DNA from: Thermoanaerobacterales bacterium
GTDB lineage: Bacteria > Actinomycetota > Acidimicrobiia > Acidimicrobiales > JACDCH01
DNA: 24,268 nucleotides
Direction: 5' to 3'
NCBI GenBank assembly: GCA_017577565.1
Contig: PKRH01000045.1
Location: forward strand, 1-24,268
This document shows, one piece after another, positions 1 to 8,200 of the stretch. The notes under the pieces were generated by a model. That model had not been told where the DNA came from, ran no database searches, and saw only the letters and a program-made list of their open reading frames with translations. The translations under genes were made by a program, and so were the position numbers. How positions within the stretch are numbered: the stretch's first letter is position 1; the number at the start of each line of letters is the position of its first letter.

Positions 1-471
1 ACCCCGGCGGAGACGACCCCGGAGGGCGCCGGTGGCCCGGGTCCCGCGGCCCCCTCCCCCGAGCCCGGCGGCCGTCCGCAGCCGCAGGCGACCCCGGGGA
101 CGACGTCGCCCGGCGCCCCGTCCGGCGCGGGCGGTGCGGATCCGGCCGGGGCGCGCCCCGCCGGCGAGGAGTCGCAGCCCTCGACCCCGCCGCCGGGCGG
201 CGGGACCGGCACCCCCGGGACGCCGGCCGGATCGGCGACCGCACCGGCCGAGGGGACGGCCACGGGCGAGGCCCAGCCGTCGACACCGCCGCCGGGCGGC
301 CAGGCGGGGGCGCCCGGCGGGCAGGCCACGGGTCCCTCGGCCGCCGGCCAGGCGCCGACGCAGTACAACCCGCAGTGGGACGCGGCCCGCGGCACCTACA
401 TCGTCTGGGACCCCAACCGCGGGCAGTGGCTGGGCTGGGACGAGCGCACCAAGGAGTGGAAGCCCCTCTGA
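1..471 (+). CDS. C-terminal part of a Pro/Gly/Ala-rich protein with an aromatic tail (5' truncated)
   Basis: The reading frame is open from base 1 and ends with TGA at 469-471, giving the last 156 residues of a longer protein. About 120 residues are low-complexity Pro, Gly, Ala, Thr and Ser, with a repeated QPSTPPPGG motif. They lead into a short ordered-looking tail of about 35 residues rich in Trp, Tyr and Asp (YNPQWDAARGTYIVWDPN, then QWLGWDERTKEWKPL). I do not recognise a named family. The layout suggests a flexible linker with a small aromatic C-terminal module; short W/D-rich repeats of this kind occur at the ends of actinobacterial membrane or surface proteins, but no function can be assigned. 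It converges on recO across 33 nt. A different-frame Arg/Pro-rich ORF at 32-691 is a shadow. Confidence 0.7.
   Translation, partial: TPAETTPEGAGGPGPAAPSPEPGGRPQPQATPGTTSPGAPSGAGGADPAGARPAGEESQPSTPPPGGGTGTPGTPAGSATAPAEGTATGEAQPSTPPPGGQAGAPGGQATGPSAAGQAPTQYNPQWDAARGTYIVWDPNRGQWLGWDERTKEWKPL
175..300 (+). repeat. Two copies of a 27-nt coding repeat (175-201 and 274-300)
   Basis: Two 27-nt units that match at 25 of 27 positions start 99 nt apart and in the same frame. Each encodes QPSTPPPGG inside the low-complexity region of the truncated first gene. They look like an internal duplication in a Pro/Gly-rich linker. Confidence 0.75.
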
Positions 472-481
472 GCCGCGGCAC

Positions 482-504
482 CCGGCCGGGGCCGCAGCGG
501 CCGG
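482..504. terminator. Hairpin between converging genes, possible two-way terminator
   Basis: CCGGCC at 482-487 pairs with GGCCGG at 499-504 around an 11-nt loop, and a tighter GGCCGC-A-GCGGCC pairing overlaps it. It fills most of the 33 nt between the stop codons of the first gene and recO. There is no T tract, as is common in GC-rich actinomycetes, so termination activity is inferred from position and fold only. Confidence 0.35.
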
Positions 505-1224
505 TCAGGCGCGGTGGAGGGCGCTGATCGACCGCAGGCGCCGCTCGACGTGGTGCTCGAAGGCTCGCACGGCCAGGTGGTCGACCTCCGACACCACGGG
601 GCCCCGGCGCTCGCCGAGCGCGGCGCCGAGCCGGCCGCCCAGCACGTCCTGCAGCACGCCCACCGCCTCGGGGCTCACCGCCGTCCCCTGACGGTGGGCG
701 CTGCAGCGCAGGCCGCCCTCCTCCATCACCCAGGACACGAGGGGCTCGCTCGCGCCGCACACGACGCACGACTCGACCTGGGGCCGGAACCCCTCCAGCG
801 CCAGCGCCTTCAGCAGGAAGCCGGCCACGACCAGCGGGGCGTCGGTGTCGGCCAGCGTGCGCAGCGCGCCGACGAGCATCTCGTAGAGCCGGGGGTTGGG
901 CTCGCGCTCCAGCGCCAGCTGGTCGGCGGCCTCGAGCACGGCCATGGCCCGGCTCAGGCGGTCGAGGTCCTCGCGCAGCGGGCGCAGGTGGTCGACCGAC
1001 TCGGCCTGCGACACGACGTCGAGCTCGCCCCGCCCCTCGTAGAGGAGGAGCTCGACGTGCCCGGGCGGCTCGAGGCGGGCGCCGAAGCGGCTCTTGGTGC
1101 GGCGCACGCCCTTGGCCACCGCCCGCACCTTCCCGTGACCGCGGGTGAGCAGCACGACGATCCGATCGGCCTCGCCGAGCCGGTAGGTGCGCAGCACCAC
1201 CCCGCGGTCGCGGTACAGCGCCAC
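505..1224 (-). CDS. recO: DNA repair protein RecO
   Basis: RecO loads RecA onto SSB-coated single-stranded DNA with RecR in the RecFOR pathway and also anneals complementary strands. The 239-residue length is normal for the family. The N-terminal OB fold is seen as MALYRDRGVVLRTYRLGEAD followed by the basic segment around RRTKSRFGARLEP. A four-ligand zinc site is present as C153, C156, C174 and H177 (C-x2-C...C-x2-H). The start is GTG at 1224, with a GTGAGG-type ribosome site 5 nt before it that overlaps the uppS stop region. Only 7 nt separate it from uppS, so the two are almost certainly co-transcribed. In many bacteria recO lies next to era; here era is about 9.6 kb away, beyond a helicase-nuclease block. 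Confidence 0.95.
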   Translation of the reverse strand: MALYRDRGVVLRTYRLGEADRIVVLLTRGHGKVRAVAKGVRRTKSRFGARLEPPGHVELLLYEGRGELDVVSQAESVDHLRPLREDLDRLSRAMAVLEAADQLALEREPNPRLYEMLVGALRTLADTDAPLVVAGFLLKALALEGFRPQVESCVVCGASEPLVSWVMEEGGLRCSAHRQGTAVSPEAVGVLQDVLGGRLGAALGERRGPVVSEVDHLAVRAFEHHVERRLRSISALHRA

Positions 1225-1231
1225 GCGCGCC

Positions 1232-1984
1232 TCACCCCGTCCCCGTCTCCGCCCCCGTCCCCTGCACCGCCGTCACGCCACCGAAGCGGCGTTCCCGGCG
1301 CTGGTACTCGCGGACCGCGTCGAACAAGTGCTCCCGGCGGAAGTCGGGCCACAGCACGTCGGTGAACACCAGCTCGCTGTAGGCGAGCTCCCACAGCATG
1401 AAGTTCGAGATGCGGTACTCGCCCGAGGTCCGCACGACGAGGTCGGGGTCGGGCATGTCGGGCGCGTAGAGGAAGTCGCGCACCCGGCGCTCGGTGATCT
1501 TCTCCGGCGGGACGCCGGCGGCGACCATCTTCTTGATGGCGTCGACGAGCTCGGCCCGGCCGCCGTAGTTGAACGCCATCGTCAGCGTCATGCCGGTGTT
1601 GTGCTGCGTGAGCTCGACGGTCTCGTCCATGCGCCGCAGGACCCGCCGGGGGACGCGCCAGTCGCGCCGGCCGATGAACCGCACGCGGACGTTCCGCTCG
1701 TGCAGCTCGTCCCGCCGCCGCACCAGCAGCGACTCGTTGAACCCCATGAGGAACCGGACCTCGTCGCGGGGCCGCCGCCAGTTCTCGGTCGAGAACGCCC
1801 AGGCGGTCAACCAGCTGACGCCCAGCTCGAGGGCGCCCTCGACCGCGTCGAACAGCGCGGCCTCGCCCGCGGCGTGGCCCTCGGTGCGGGGCAGGCCACG
1901 GCGCTGGGCCCAGCGCCCGTTGCCGTCCATCACGCAGGCGATGTGGGTGGGGATGCGTTGCGGGTCGATGCCGTCGGGGATCAC
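1232..1984 (-). CDS. uppS: Isoprenyl transferase (undecaprenyl/polyprenyl diphosphate synthase family)
   Basis: This cis-prenyltransferase adds isopentenyl diphosphate units to an allylic diphosphate, giving the long polyprenyl diphosphate carrier used for peptidoglycan and other wall polymers. The protein has 250 residues, a usual length. The signature HIACVMDGNGRWA carries the catalytic Asp at residue 20. The C-terminal signature RTSGEYRISNFMLWELAY begins with R185 and is followed by the metal-binding E204. FSTENWRRP in the substrate channel is also present. The start is GTG at 1984, with no clear ribosome site but a TAGTTT hexamer 6 nt upstream, so a leaderless mRNA is likely. It is first in a two-gene unit with recO and divergent from the AddB-like gene. 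Chain length cannot be told from sequence; a shorter-chain product, as made by some mycobacterial paralogues, is possible. Confidence 0.94.
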   Translation of the reverse strand: MIPDGIDPQRIPTHIACVMDGNGRWAQRRGLPRTEGHAAGEAALFDAVEGALELGVSWLTAWAFSTENWRRPRDEVRFLMGFNESLLVRRRDELHERNVRVRFIGRRDWRVPRRVLRRMDETVELTQHNTGMTLTMAFNYGGRAELVDAIKKMVAAGVPPEKITERRVRDFLYAPDMPDPDLVVRTSGEYRISNFMLWELAYSELVFTDVLWPDFRREHLFDAVREYQRRERRFGGVTAVQGTGAETGTG

Positions 1985-1990
1985 CTGGGC

Positions 1991-1996
1991 AAACTA
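1991..1996 (-). promoter_or_regulatory. Candidate -10 element of uppS-recO (leaderless type)
   Basis: On the minus strand TAGTTT lies 6 nt before the GTG start of uppS, which would place the transcription start at or next to the start codon. No TTGACA-like -35 box was seen. The lack of a ribosome site before this GTG agrees with leaderless translation. Confidence 0.45.
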
Positions 1997-2044
1997 TCCG
2001 CTCGTCGTGGGTGCGGCGGGAGTCCCGGCCACCGCCGGGCGGGT

Positions 2045-2075
2045 CACCGATGGTGTCACACCGCCTGCCTAGCCT
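2045..2075 (+). promoter_or_regulatory. Candidate promoter and operator of the AddB-like gene
   Basis: TAGCCT at 2070-2075 lies 7 nt before the GTG at 2083, matching a leaderless -10 position. Just upstream, 2045-2062 reads CACC-GAT-GGTG-TCA-CACC, two overlapping inverted repeats that share the middle half-site. They sit where a -35 or operator would be, in the 98-nt divergent gap shared with uppS. Function is inferred. Confidence 0.4.
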
Positions 2076-2082
2076 GGCGGAC

Positions 2083-5000
2083 GTGCCCGTCGAGGTCGTC
2101 ACCACCCCCTACGGCCGCCCGGCCCTCCAGGCCCTGCAGCGGGCCGTCGCGCAGGCCAAGGGCGGTGACGCGCTCGCCCCGGTCACGGTCGTCGTGCCCA
2201 GCAACCACGTCGGGGTCACCGCGCGGCGCCTGCTGGCCGCCGGGTCGCTCGGCCCGGTCACCGACGGCGGCACCGGCGTCGCCGCGGTCACCTTCCTCAC
2301 CGTCTTCCGGCTGGCCGAGCTGCTGGCCGCACCGGTCCTCGCCGCCCAGGGGCGACGGCCGGTGTCCACCCCGGTCATCGCCGCGGCCGTCCGCCGGGCG
2401 CTCGACGAGGAGCCGGGCATGTTCGCCCCGGTGGCCGGGCACCCGGCCACCGAGCGGGCGCTCGTGGCCTCCTTCGCCGAGCTGTCCGACCTCACCGACG
2501 ACGCCCTCGACGCGCTGGCGGCCGCCAGCCCGCGGGCCCGCTCGGTCGTCGGCGTCTACCGCCGGGCCCGGGCGGTGCTCGCGACCGACTGGTACGACGA
2601 GTCCGACCTCACCGCCGCGGCGGTGGCGCGGGTGGCCGCCGACGGCGACGAGGTGGGGCGCGAGCTCGGCCGGCTCGTCGTCCACCTGCCGCAGGACCTG
2701 CTCCGCCGCCAGGCCGAGCTGCTCGCCGCCCTCGCCGCGCACCTGCCCACCACCGTCGTCGTCGGCGTCACGGGCCGGCCCGACGCCGACGACGGCGTCG
2801 CCCGCTCGCTGCAGCGCATGGGCGTCCCGCTGCCCGTCCCGCTGCGCCCCGCCCCCGAGGGCGCGAACGGCGCGACCGGCGACGGCACCCTGCCGCCGTT
2901 GCCGGTGTCGGTCGAGGGCACCCGCATCGTCACCGCCTCCGACGCCGACGACGAGGTGCGAGCCGCGGTCCGCCGGGTCGTCGACGCCGTGCGGGCCGGC
3001 ACGCCGCTCGAGCGCATCGCCCTGCTCTACGGCTCGCCCACGCCGTACGCCCGCCTCGTCCACGAGCACCTCGCCGCGGCCGGCATCCCCCGCAACGGGG
3101 CCGCGGTCCGGCCGCTCGCCGCCAGCGTGCTGGGCCAGACCGTCCTCGGGCTGCTGGCGCTGCCCGACCACGACTTCCGGCGGTCCGACGTGCTCGGCCT
3201 GCTGGCCCGCGGCGCCGACGCCCGCGGCGGCAGCCTCGCCGCCGCCTGGGAGCGCATCTCCCGGCGGGCGGGCGTCGTCGCGGGCCGCGCCCAGTGGGAC
3301 ACGCTGCTGGCCCGCGCCGCCCGGGAGTACGAGCGCGAGGCCGACGAGCTGGCCGCCCGCGCCGACGAGCGCGACGCCGCCGCCATCGCCGCGGCCCGGC
3401 GGCAGGCCGAGCGCGCCCGGGGGCTGCGGGCGCTCGTCCTCGACCTCGTCGACAGCCTCGCCGAGGCCCGCGCCCGGCCGGCACCTTGGGCCGAGCGGGT
3501 GGCGTGGCTGCGCGACCTCGTCGAGCGGCTCGCGGGCCACTGGCGGGACGGCGAGGGCTGGCCGGCCGACGAGGTGCGGGCGGCCGAGAAGATCGACGCC
3601 GCCCTCGACCGGCTGGCCGGGCTCGACCGCATCGCCGACCCGGCGCCGCTCGACGTGTTCCGCCGGACGCTCGAGCTGGAGCTCGAGGCCGACCTCGGCC
3701 GCGTCGGCCGCTTCGGCGAGGGTGTCTTCGTCGGACCGCTGTCGTTCGCGGTGGGCCTCGACCTCGACCTCGTCGTCGTGCTGGGCATGGCCGAGGGCAC
3801 GCTGCCGGCGCCGGTGCGCGACGACGCCCTCCTCGCCGACGCCGACCGGCGCGCCGCGGGCGGCCAGCTCGAGCTCCGCCGCGCCCGGGTCGGCCGCGAC
3901 CACCGCCGGGTGCTCGCGGCCCTGGCCTCCGCCGACCGCCACGTCCTGTGCGTGCCCCGGGGCGACCTGCGGGCCAGCAGCCAACGGGTGCCGTCGCGCT
4001 GGCTGGGCGACGTCGCCGCGGCGCTCGCCGGGCGGCGCCTCCCCGCCGACGAGCTCGACCGCTGGCAGGCCCCGTGGATCGAGCACGTCCCGTCGTTCGC
4101 CCACGGGGTGCGCCACTGCGCCTTCCCCGCCACCGACCAGGAGCACCGGCTCCGGCAGGGTCCCGACGTGGCCGACGAGCGGACACGGGCGGGGGCCGAG
4201 GTCGTCCGGGCCCGGCTCGGCCGGTCGTTCACCCGCTTCGACGGCAACCTCGCCGGCGTGGCGGTCCCCTCCCCCGTCGACACCGTCGTGTCCGCCACCC
4301 GGCTCGAGGCCTGGGCCCGGTGCCCGTTCGCCTACTTCGCCGAGCGCCTGCTCGAGGTGCGCCCGGTCGAGGACCCCGAGCAGCAGCTGGAGATGCCGGC
4401 GCTCGTGCGGGGCAGCCTCGTCCACGAGATCCTCGAGCGCTTCGTGCGCGAGGTGCTGGCCCGGCCGCCCGAGCGGCGGCCCGGGCCCGGTGAGCCGTGG
4501 TCGGCCGCCGACCACGCCCGCATCCGCGAGATCGCCGAGGAGGTGTGCGACGAGTACGAGGCCCGGGGCCTCACCGGCCGGCCCGTCTTCTGGCGGCGGG
4601 ACCGGGCCGCCGTCGTCGCCCTCGCCGACCGCTTCCTCGCCGAGGACGACGTCCGCCGGCGGGAGGCCGGCGCCCGGCCGCTGGCCGCCGAGCACGAGTT
4701 CGGCTTCGACGACGGGGCGCCCCCGGTCGAGCTGCCCCTCGACGACGGCCGGGTCCTCCGCTTCCGGGGCTCGATCGACCGCGTCGACGAGGGCGCCGAC
4801 GGCCGCCTCGTCGTCCTCGACTACAAGACGGGCAGCGCCCGCGACTACCAGGGCCTCTCGGCCGACGACCCCGACAGCGGCGGCACCCGCCTGCAGCTGC
4901 CGGTCTACGCGCTGGCCGCCCGGGCGATGACCGGCCGCCCCGACGTGCCGGTCACCGCCGAGTACTGGTTCGTGTCCGACCGCGCCGGGTTCGCCCGGGT

Positions 5001-5256
5001 CGGCTACCCGGTGGACGACGACGTGCTCGCCCGGGTCACCCGCACGATCGGCACGGTGGTCACCGGCATCGAGCGGGGCGTGTTCCCCCACCACCCGGTC
5101 GAGACCTGGCTGCGCTCGATGGCCTGCGCCTACTGCGACCCCGACGGCATGGGTGTGGCCGACCTGCGCCGCGCCTGGGAGCGCAAGCGCGACGACCCGG
5201 CGGTCGCGCTCTACGCGGAGCTGGCCGAGCCCCGCACCGACGAGGAGGCGGCGTGA
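2083..5256 (+). CDS. AddB-like PD-(D/E)XK nuclease subunit with degenerate helicase domain
   Basis: This is a large (about 1057-residue) partner of the helicase-nuclease encoded next, probably forming an AddAB/RecBCD-like complex for double-strand-break end processing. The C-terminal RecB-family nuclease domain shows GSLVHEILERF (His about 781), GSIDRVDE (Asp about 899) and VLDYKTG (Asp 913, Lys 915). Three cysteines expected of an AddB-type iron-sulfur cluster are visible: C747 in ARCPFAYF, and C1015 and C1018 in CAYC; the usual fourth is absent. A VVVLGMAEGTLPAP segment near residue 570 resembles the AddB/RecC core. The N-terminal region has no Walker A motif: VTTPYGRPAL stands where AddB would carry GxGKT. 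I chose GTG 2083 because it follows a well-placed -10 and matches the domain start; GTG 2011 and ATG 2050 are in-frame alternatives. Its stop overlaps the next start (GTGA). Confidence 0.85.
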   Translation: MPVEVVTTPYGRPALQALQRAVAQAKGGDALAPVTVVVPSNHVGVTARRLLAAGSLGPVTDGGTGVAAVTFLTVFRLAELLAAPVLAAQGRRPVSTPVIAAAVRRALDEEPGMFAPVAGHPATERALVASFAELSDLTDDALDALAAASPRARSVVGVYRRARAVLATDWYDESDLTAAAVARVAADGDEVGRELGRLVVHLPQDLLRRQAELLAALAAHLPTTVVVGVTGRPDADDGVARSLQRMGVPLPVPLRPAPEGANGATGDGTLPPLPVSVEGTRIVTASDADDEVRAAVRRVVDAVRAGTPLERIALLYGSPTPYARLVHEHLAAAGIPRNGAAVRPLAASVLGQTVLGLLALPDHDFRRSDVLGLLARGADARGGSLAAAWERISRRAGVVAGRAQWDTLLARAAREYEREADELAARADERDAAAIAAARRQAERARGLRALVLDLVDSLAEARARPAPWAERVAWLRDLVERLAGHWRDGEGWPADEVRAAEKIDAALDRLAGLDRIADPAPLDVFRRTLELELEADLGRVGRFGEGVFVGPLSFAVGLDLDLVVVLGMAEGTLPAPVRDDALLADADRRAAGGQLELRRARVGRDHRRVLAALASADRHVLCVPRGDLRASSQRVPSRWLGDVAAALAGRRLPADELDRWQAPWIEHVPSFAHGVRHCAFPATDQEHRLRQGPDVADERTRAGAEVVRARLGRSFTRFDGNLAGVAVPSPVDTVVSATRLEAWARCPFAYFAERLLEVRPVEDPEQQLEMPALVRGSLVHEILERFVREVLARPPERRPGPGEPWSAADHARIREIAEEVCDEYEARGLTGRPVFWRRDRAAVVALADRFLAEDDVRRREAGARPLAAEHEFGFDDGAPPVELPLDDGRVLRFRGSIDRVDEGADGRLVVLDYKTGSARDYQGLSADDPDSGGTRLQLPVYALAARAMTGRPDVPVTAEYWFVSDRAGFARVGYPVDDDVLARVTRTIGTVVTGIERGVFPHHPVETWLRSMACAYCDPDGMGVADLRRAWERKRDDPAVALYAELAEPRTDEEAA
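5242..5248 (+). promoter_or_regulatory. Ribosome binding site deciding the UvrD-type helicase start
   Basis: GAGGAGG ends 4 nt before the GTG at 5253, inside the last codons of the upstream gene. This supports translation from the GTGA overlap instead of from any of the upstream in-frame start codons in the long open frame. Confidence 0.65.
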
Positions 5257-8200
5257 CCGCCACCACGGCCCCCGCCCCGCCGCCCGACCAGGCGGCCCGC
5301 GACCGCATCGTCGGCGAGCTCGACCGGACGCTGTTCGTCCAGGCGGGCGCCGGCGCCGGCAAGACCCGCGCGCTCGTCGACCGCATCGTGCGGCTGGTCA
5401 CGACGGGCACCGCGGGCCTCGACGCCATCGCCGCCATCACCTTCACCGAGAAGGCCGCGACCGAGCTGCGGGACCGCGTCCGGCGGCGGCTCGAGGACGA
5501 GCTGGACGACGCCGTCCGCGCCGGCGACGGCGGGCGCGCCGCCCGGTGCCGCACGGCGCTCGCCGACCTCGACAGCGCGGCGATCGGCACGCTGCACAGC
5601 TTCGCCCAGCGCATCCTCACCGAGCACCCGGTCGAGGCCGGGCTGCCGCCCCGCATCGAGGTGCTGGACGAGGTCGCGTCCGCCGTCGCCTTCGACGAGC
5701 GCTGGAGCCGCTTCCTCGACCGCCTGCTCGACGACCGGTCGGTCGAGCGGGCCCTGCTCCACGCCACCGCCGCCGGGGTGCGCGTCGACCACCTGCGGCT
5801 CGTCGCCCAGGCCTTCAACGACAACTGGGACCTCGTCGAGGACCACGCCCCGGCGGTGCCCGTCGACGTCGCGCCGTGGGACCACGAGCTGGCCGCGCTG
5901 CTCGACGAGGTCGACGCCCTGGTCGCCATGCGCGACCACTGCGTCGACGAGAGCGACAGGTTCTACGACCAGCTCGGCCGGTTCGAGGTGTGGGCCCGGC
6001 GGGTGCGGCAGGCCCCCGACGACGTCGCCCGCCTCGCGCTCCTCCGCGAGGAGGCCGGGCGACCGAGGCGCAAGCCCAACGGGCAGAAGGGCAACTGGCC
6101 CACCTGCGAGCTCGGCGAGCTGAAGCAGCGCTACACCGACCTGCAGGCGAAGCTCGACGCGCTGCGCGACCGCATCGCCCACGAGGCCGTGCGCCGGTTG
6201 GCGGTCGAGCTGCGCCGGTTCACCCTCGAGGCCGCCGCCGAGCGGCGCGACGCCGGCGAGCTCGAGTTCCACGACCTGCTGGTGCTCGCCCGCCACGTGC
6301 TGCGCGACCCCACCCACGGCCCCGCGGTCCGCCGCGCCCTCCACCGCCGCTACCGCCACCTCCTCATCGACGAGTTCCAGGACACCGACCCCATCCAGGT
6401 CGACCTCGCCGTCCTGATCGCCAGCACCGACCACGTCGAGCCCGGCGCCCAGTGGCACGAGGTCGCCACGCGCGAGGGCCACCTGTTCTTCGTCGGCGAC
6501 CCCAAGCAGTCGATCTACCGGTTCCGGCGGGCCGACATCTCGCTGTTCCTGCGGGCGGCCGAGCGGTTCGGCGACGGCGGCCGGCGCGTCTCGCTGACCA
6601 CCAACTTCCGGACCGGCCGATCGATCGTCGAGCTCGTCAACGAGGTCTTCGGGACCCTCATGGTCGAGCAGCGGCACGACGGCGTGCCGTCGCAGCCGGC
6701 GTACGAGCCGTTCGCGGCGGTGCGGGGCGACGCCCCGGCCGGGCCGCCGGTGGCGCTGCTCGGCGTCGCCTGCCACGAGGACGACCCCAGCGCCGACGAG
6801 GTCCGGCGGCGGGAGGCCGCCGACGTCGCCGCGGTGGTGCGCACCGCGCTCGAGGAGGGGTGGCTCGTCGACCGGAGCAACGGCGGACCGGTCCCCGACT
6901 GGCAACCGGCCCGGGCCGGCGACATCACGATCCTCGTCCCCACCCGCACGTCGCTGCCGGCCCTGGAGGACGCCCTCACCGAGGCCGGCATCTCCTACCG
7001 CACCGAGTCGGCCTCCCTCGTCTACGCCAGCCGGCTGGTGCGCGACCTGCTGCTGACCCTCCAGGCCATCGACGACCCCAGCGACGAGCTGGCCACCGTC
7101 TCCGCCCTGCGCTCGCCGCTGTTCGCCTGCGGCGACGACGACCTGTTCCGCTTCCGCCACGAGCTCGGCGGCCGGTTCGACCACTCGCTCCCCCTCCCCG
7201 CCGGCGCCCCGGCCGACGACCCGGTGTGCGCGGGCCTCGCCTACCTCCACGAGATGCACCGGGCGCGCCGGTGGCTCGCGCCGAGCGAGCTGGTCGACCG
7301 GGTCGTGCGCGACCGGCGGGTGCTCGAGCTGGGGTGGGCCGACGGCCGCCCCCGCGACCTGTGGCGGCGGGTGCGGTTCGTGGTCGACCAGGCCCGGGCG
7401 TGGACCGACGCCACCCACGGCACGCTGCGCCAGTACCTCGCCTGGGTGCGCCAGCAGACGGCCGAGGGCAGCCGGGTGTCCGAGGCGGTGCTGCCCGAGA
7501 CCGACGACGACGCCGTCCGGATCATGACGATCCACGCGGCCAAGGGCCTGCAGTTCCCCATCACGATCGTCTCGGGCCTCTCCACCCAGCCCCAGCGCCG
7601 GTCGGCCGGCGTCGAGGTCGCGTGGCCGCCCGGTCAGGAGTGCGTCATCCGGGTGGGCCGAGCGGTGAAGACCGCCGCGTTCGAGGACTGGAAGCCCATC
7701 GACGAGCAGATGTCCCACGACGAGCGGGTCCGCCTGCTCTACGTGGCCTGCACCCGGGCCCAGGACCACCTGGTCCTCTCGCTCCACCGCAAGGCCCGCA
7801 AGAGCGAGCCCGACGCGGCCGCCAAGCTCACCATCGCCGAGCTGCTGGCCCGGGCGCTGGCGGACCGGATCGAGGCGCTGCCCGCCATCGGCGCGCCCAC
7901 CGACCGGACCGACGACGATGGCGCCGCAGCGACCGGCGGCGCGCCCGGGGACGACGGGACCCCGACACCCGCGCCCGGTCCGGCCGCACCGGACCCGGCC
8001 GACCTGCCGCCGTTCGAGGAGTGGCGGCGCCAGCGGGACACCGCCATCGCCGCCGGCGCACGGCCCCGCACGCTCGCGGCCACCGCCCTCACCGACGACG
8101 GCCGGCCCGATGCCGTCGCCGACCCCGGCCTCCACAAGCGGCCCCGCGACCTCGACCTGCCCGCCTGGCAGAAGGGCCGCTACGGGTCCGCGATCGGCCG

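Noticed and set aside
32..691. 219-residue Arg/Pro-rich ORF on the plus strand
   Set aside because: It is in the wrong frame relative to the truncated gene ending at 471 and runs into antisense recO. The composition is typical of a GC-rich shadow.
1187..4930. 1247-residue plus-strand ORF
   Set aside because: It runs antisense to uppS and then out of frame through the AddB-like gene. It has no motifs and a Ser/Arg/Pro-rich composition.
2056..5094. 1012-residue minus-strand ORF
   Set aside because: Antisense shadow of the AddB-like gene; Gly/Val/Asp/His-rich with no domain.
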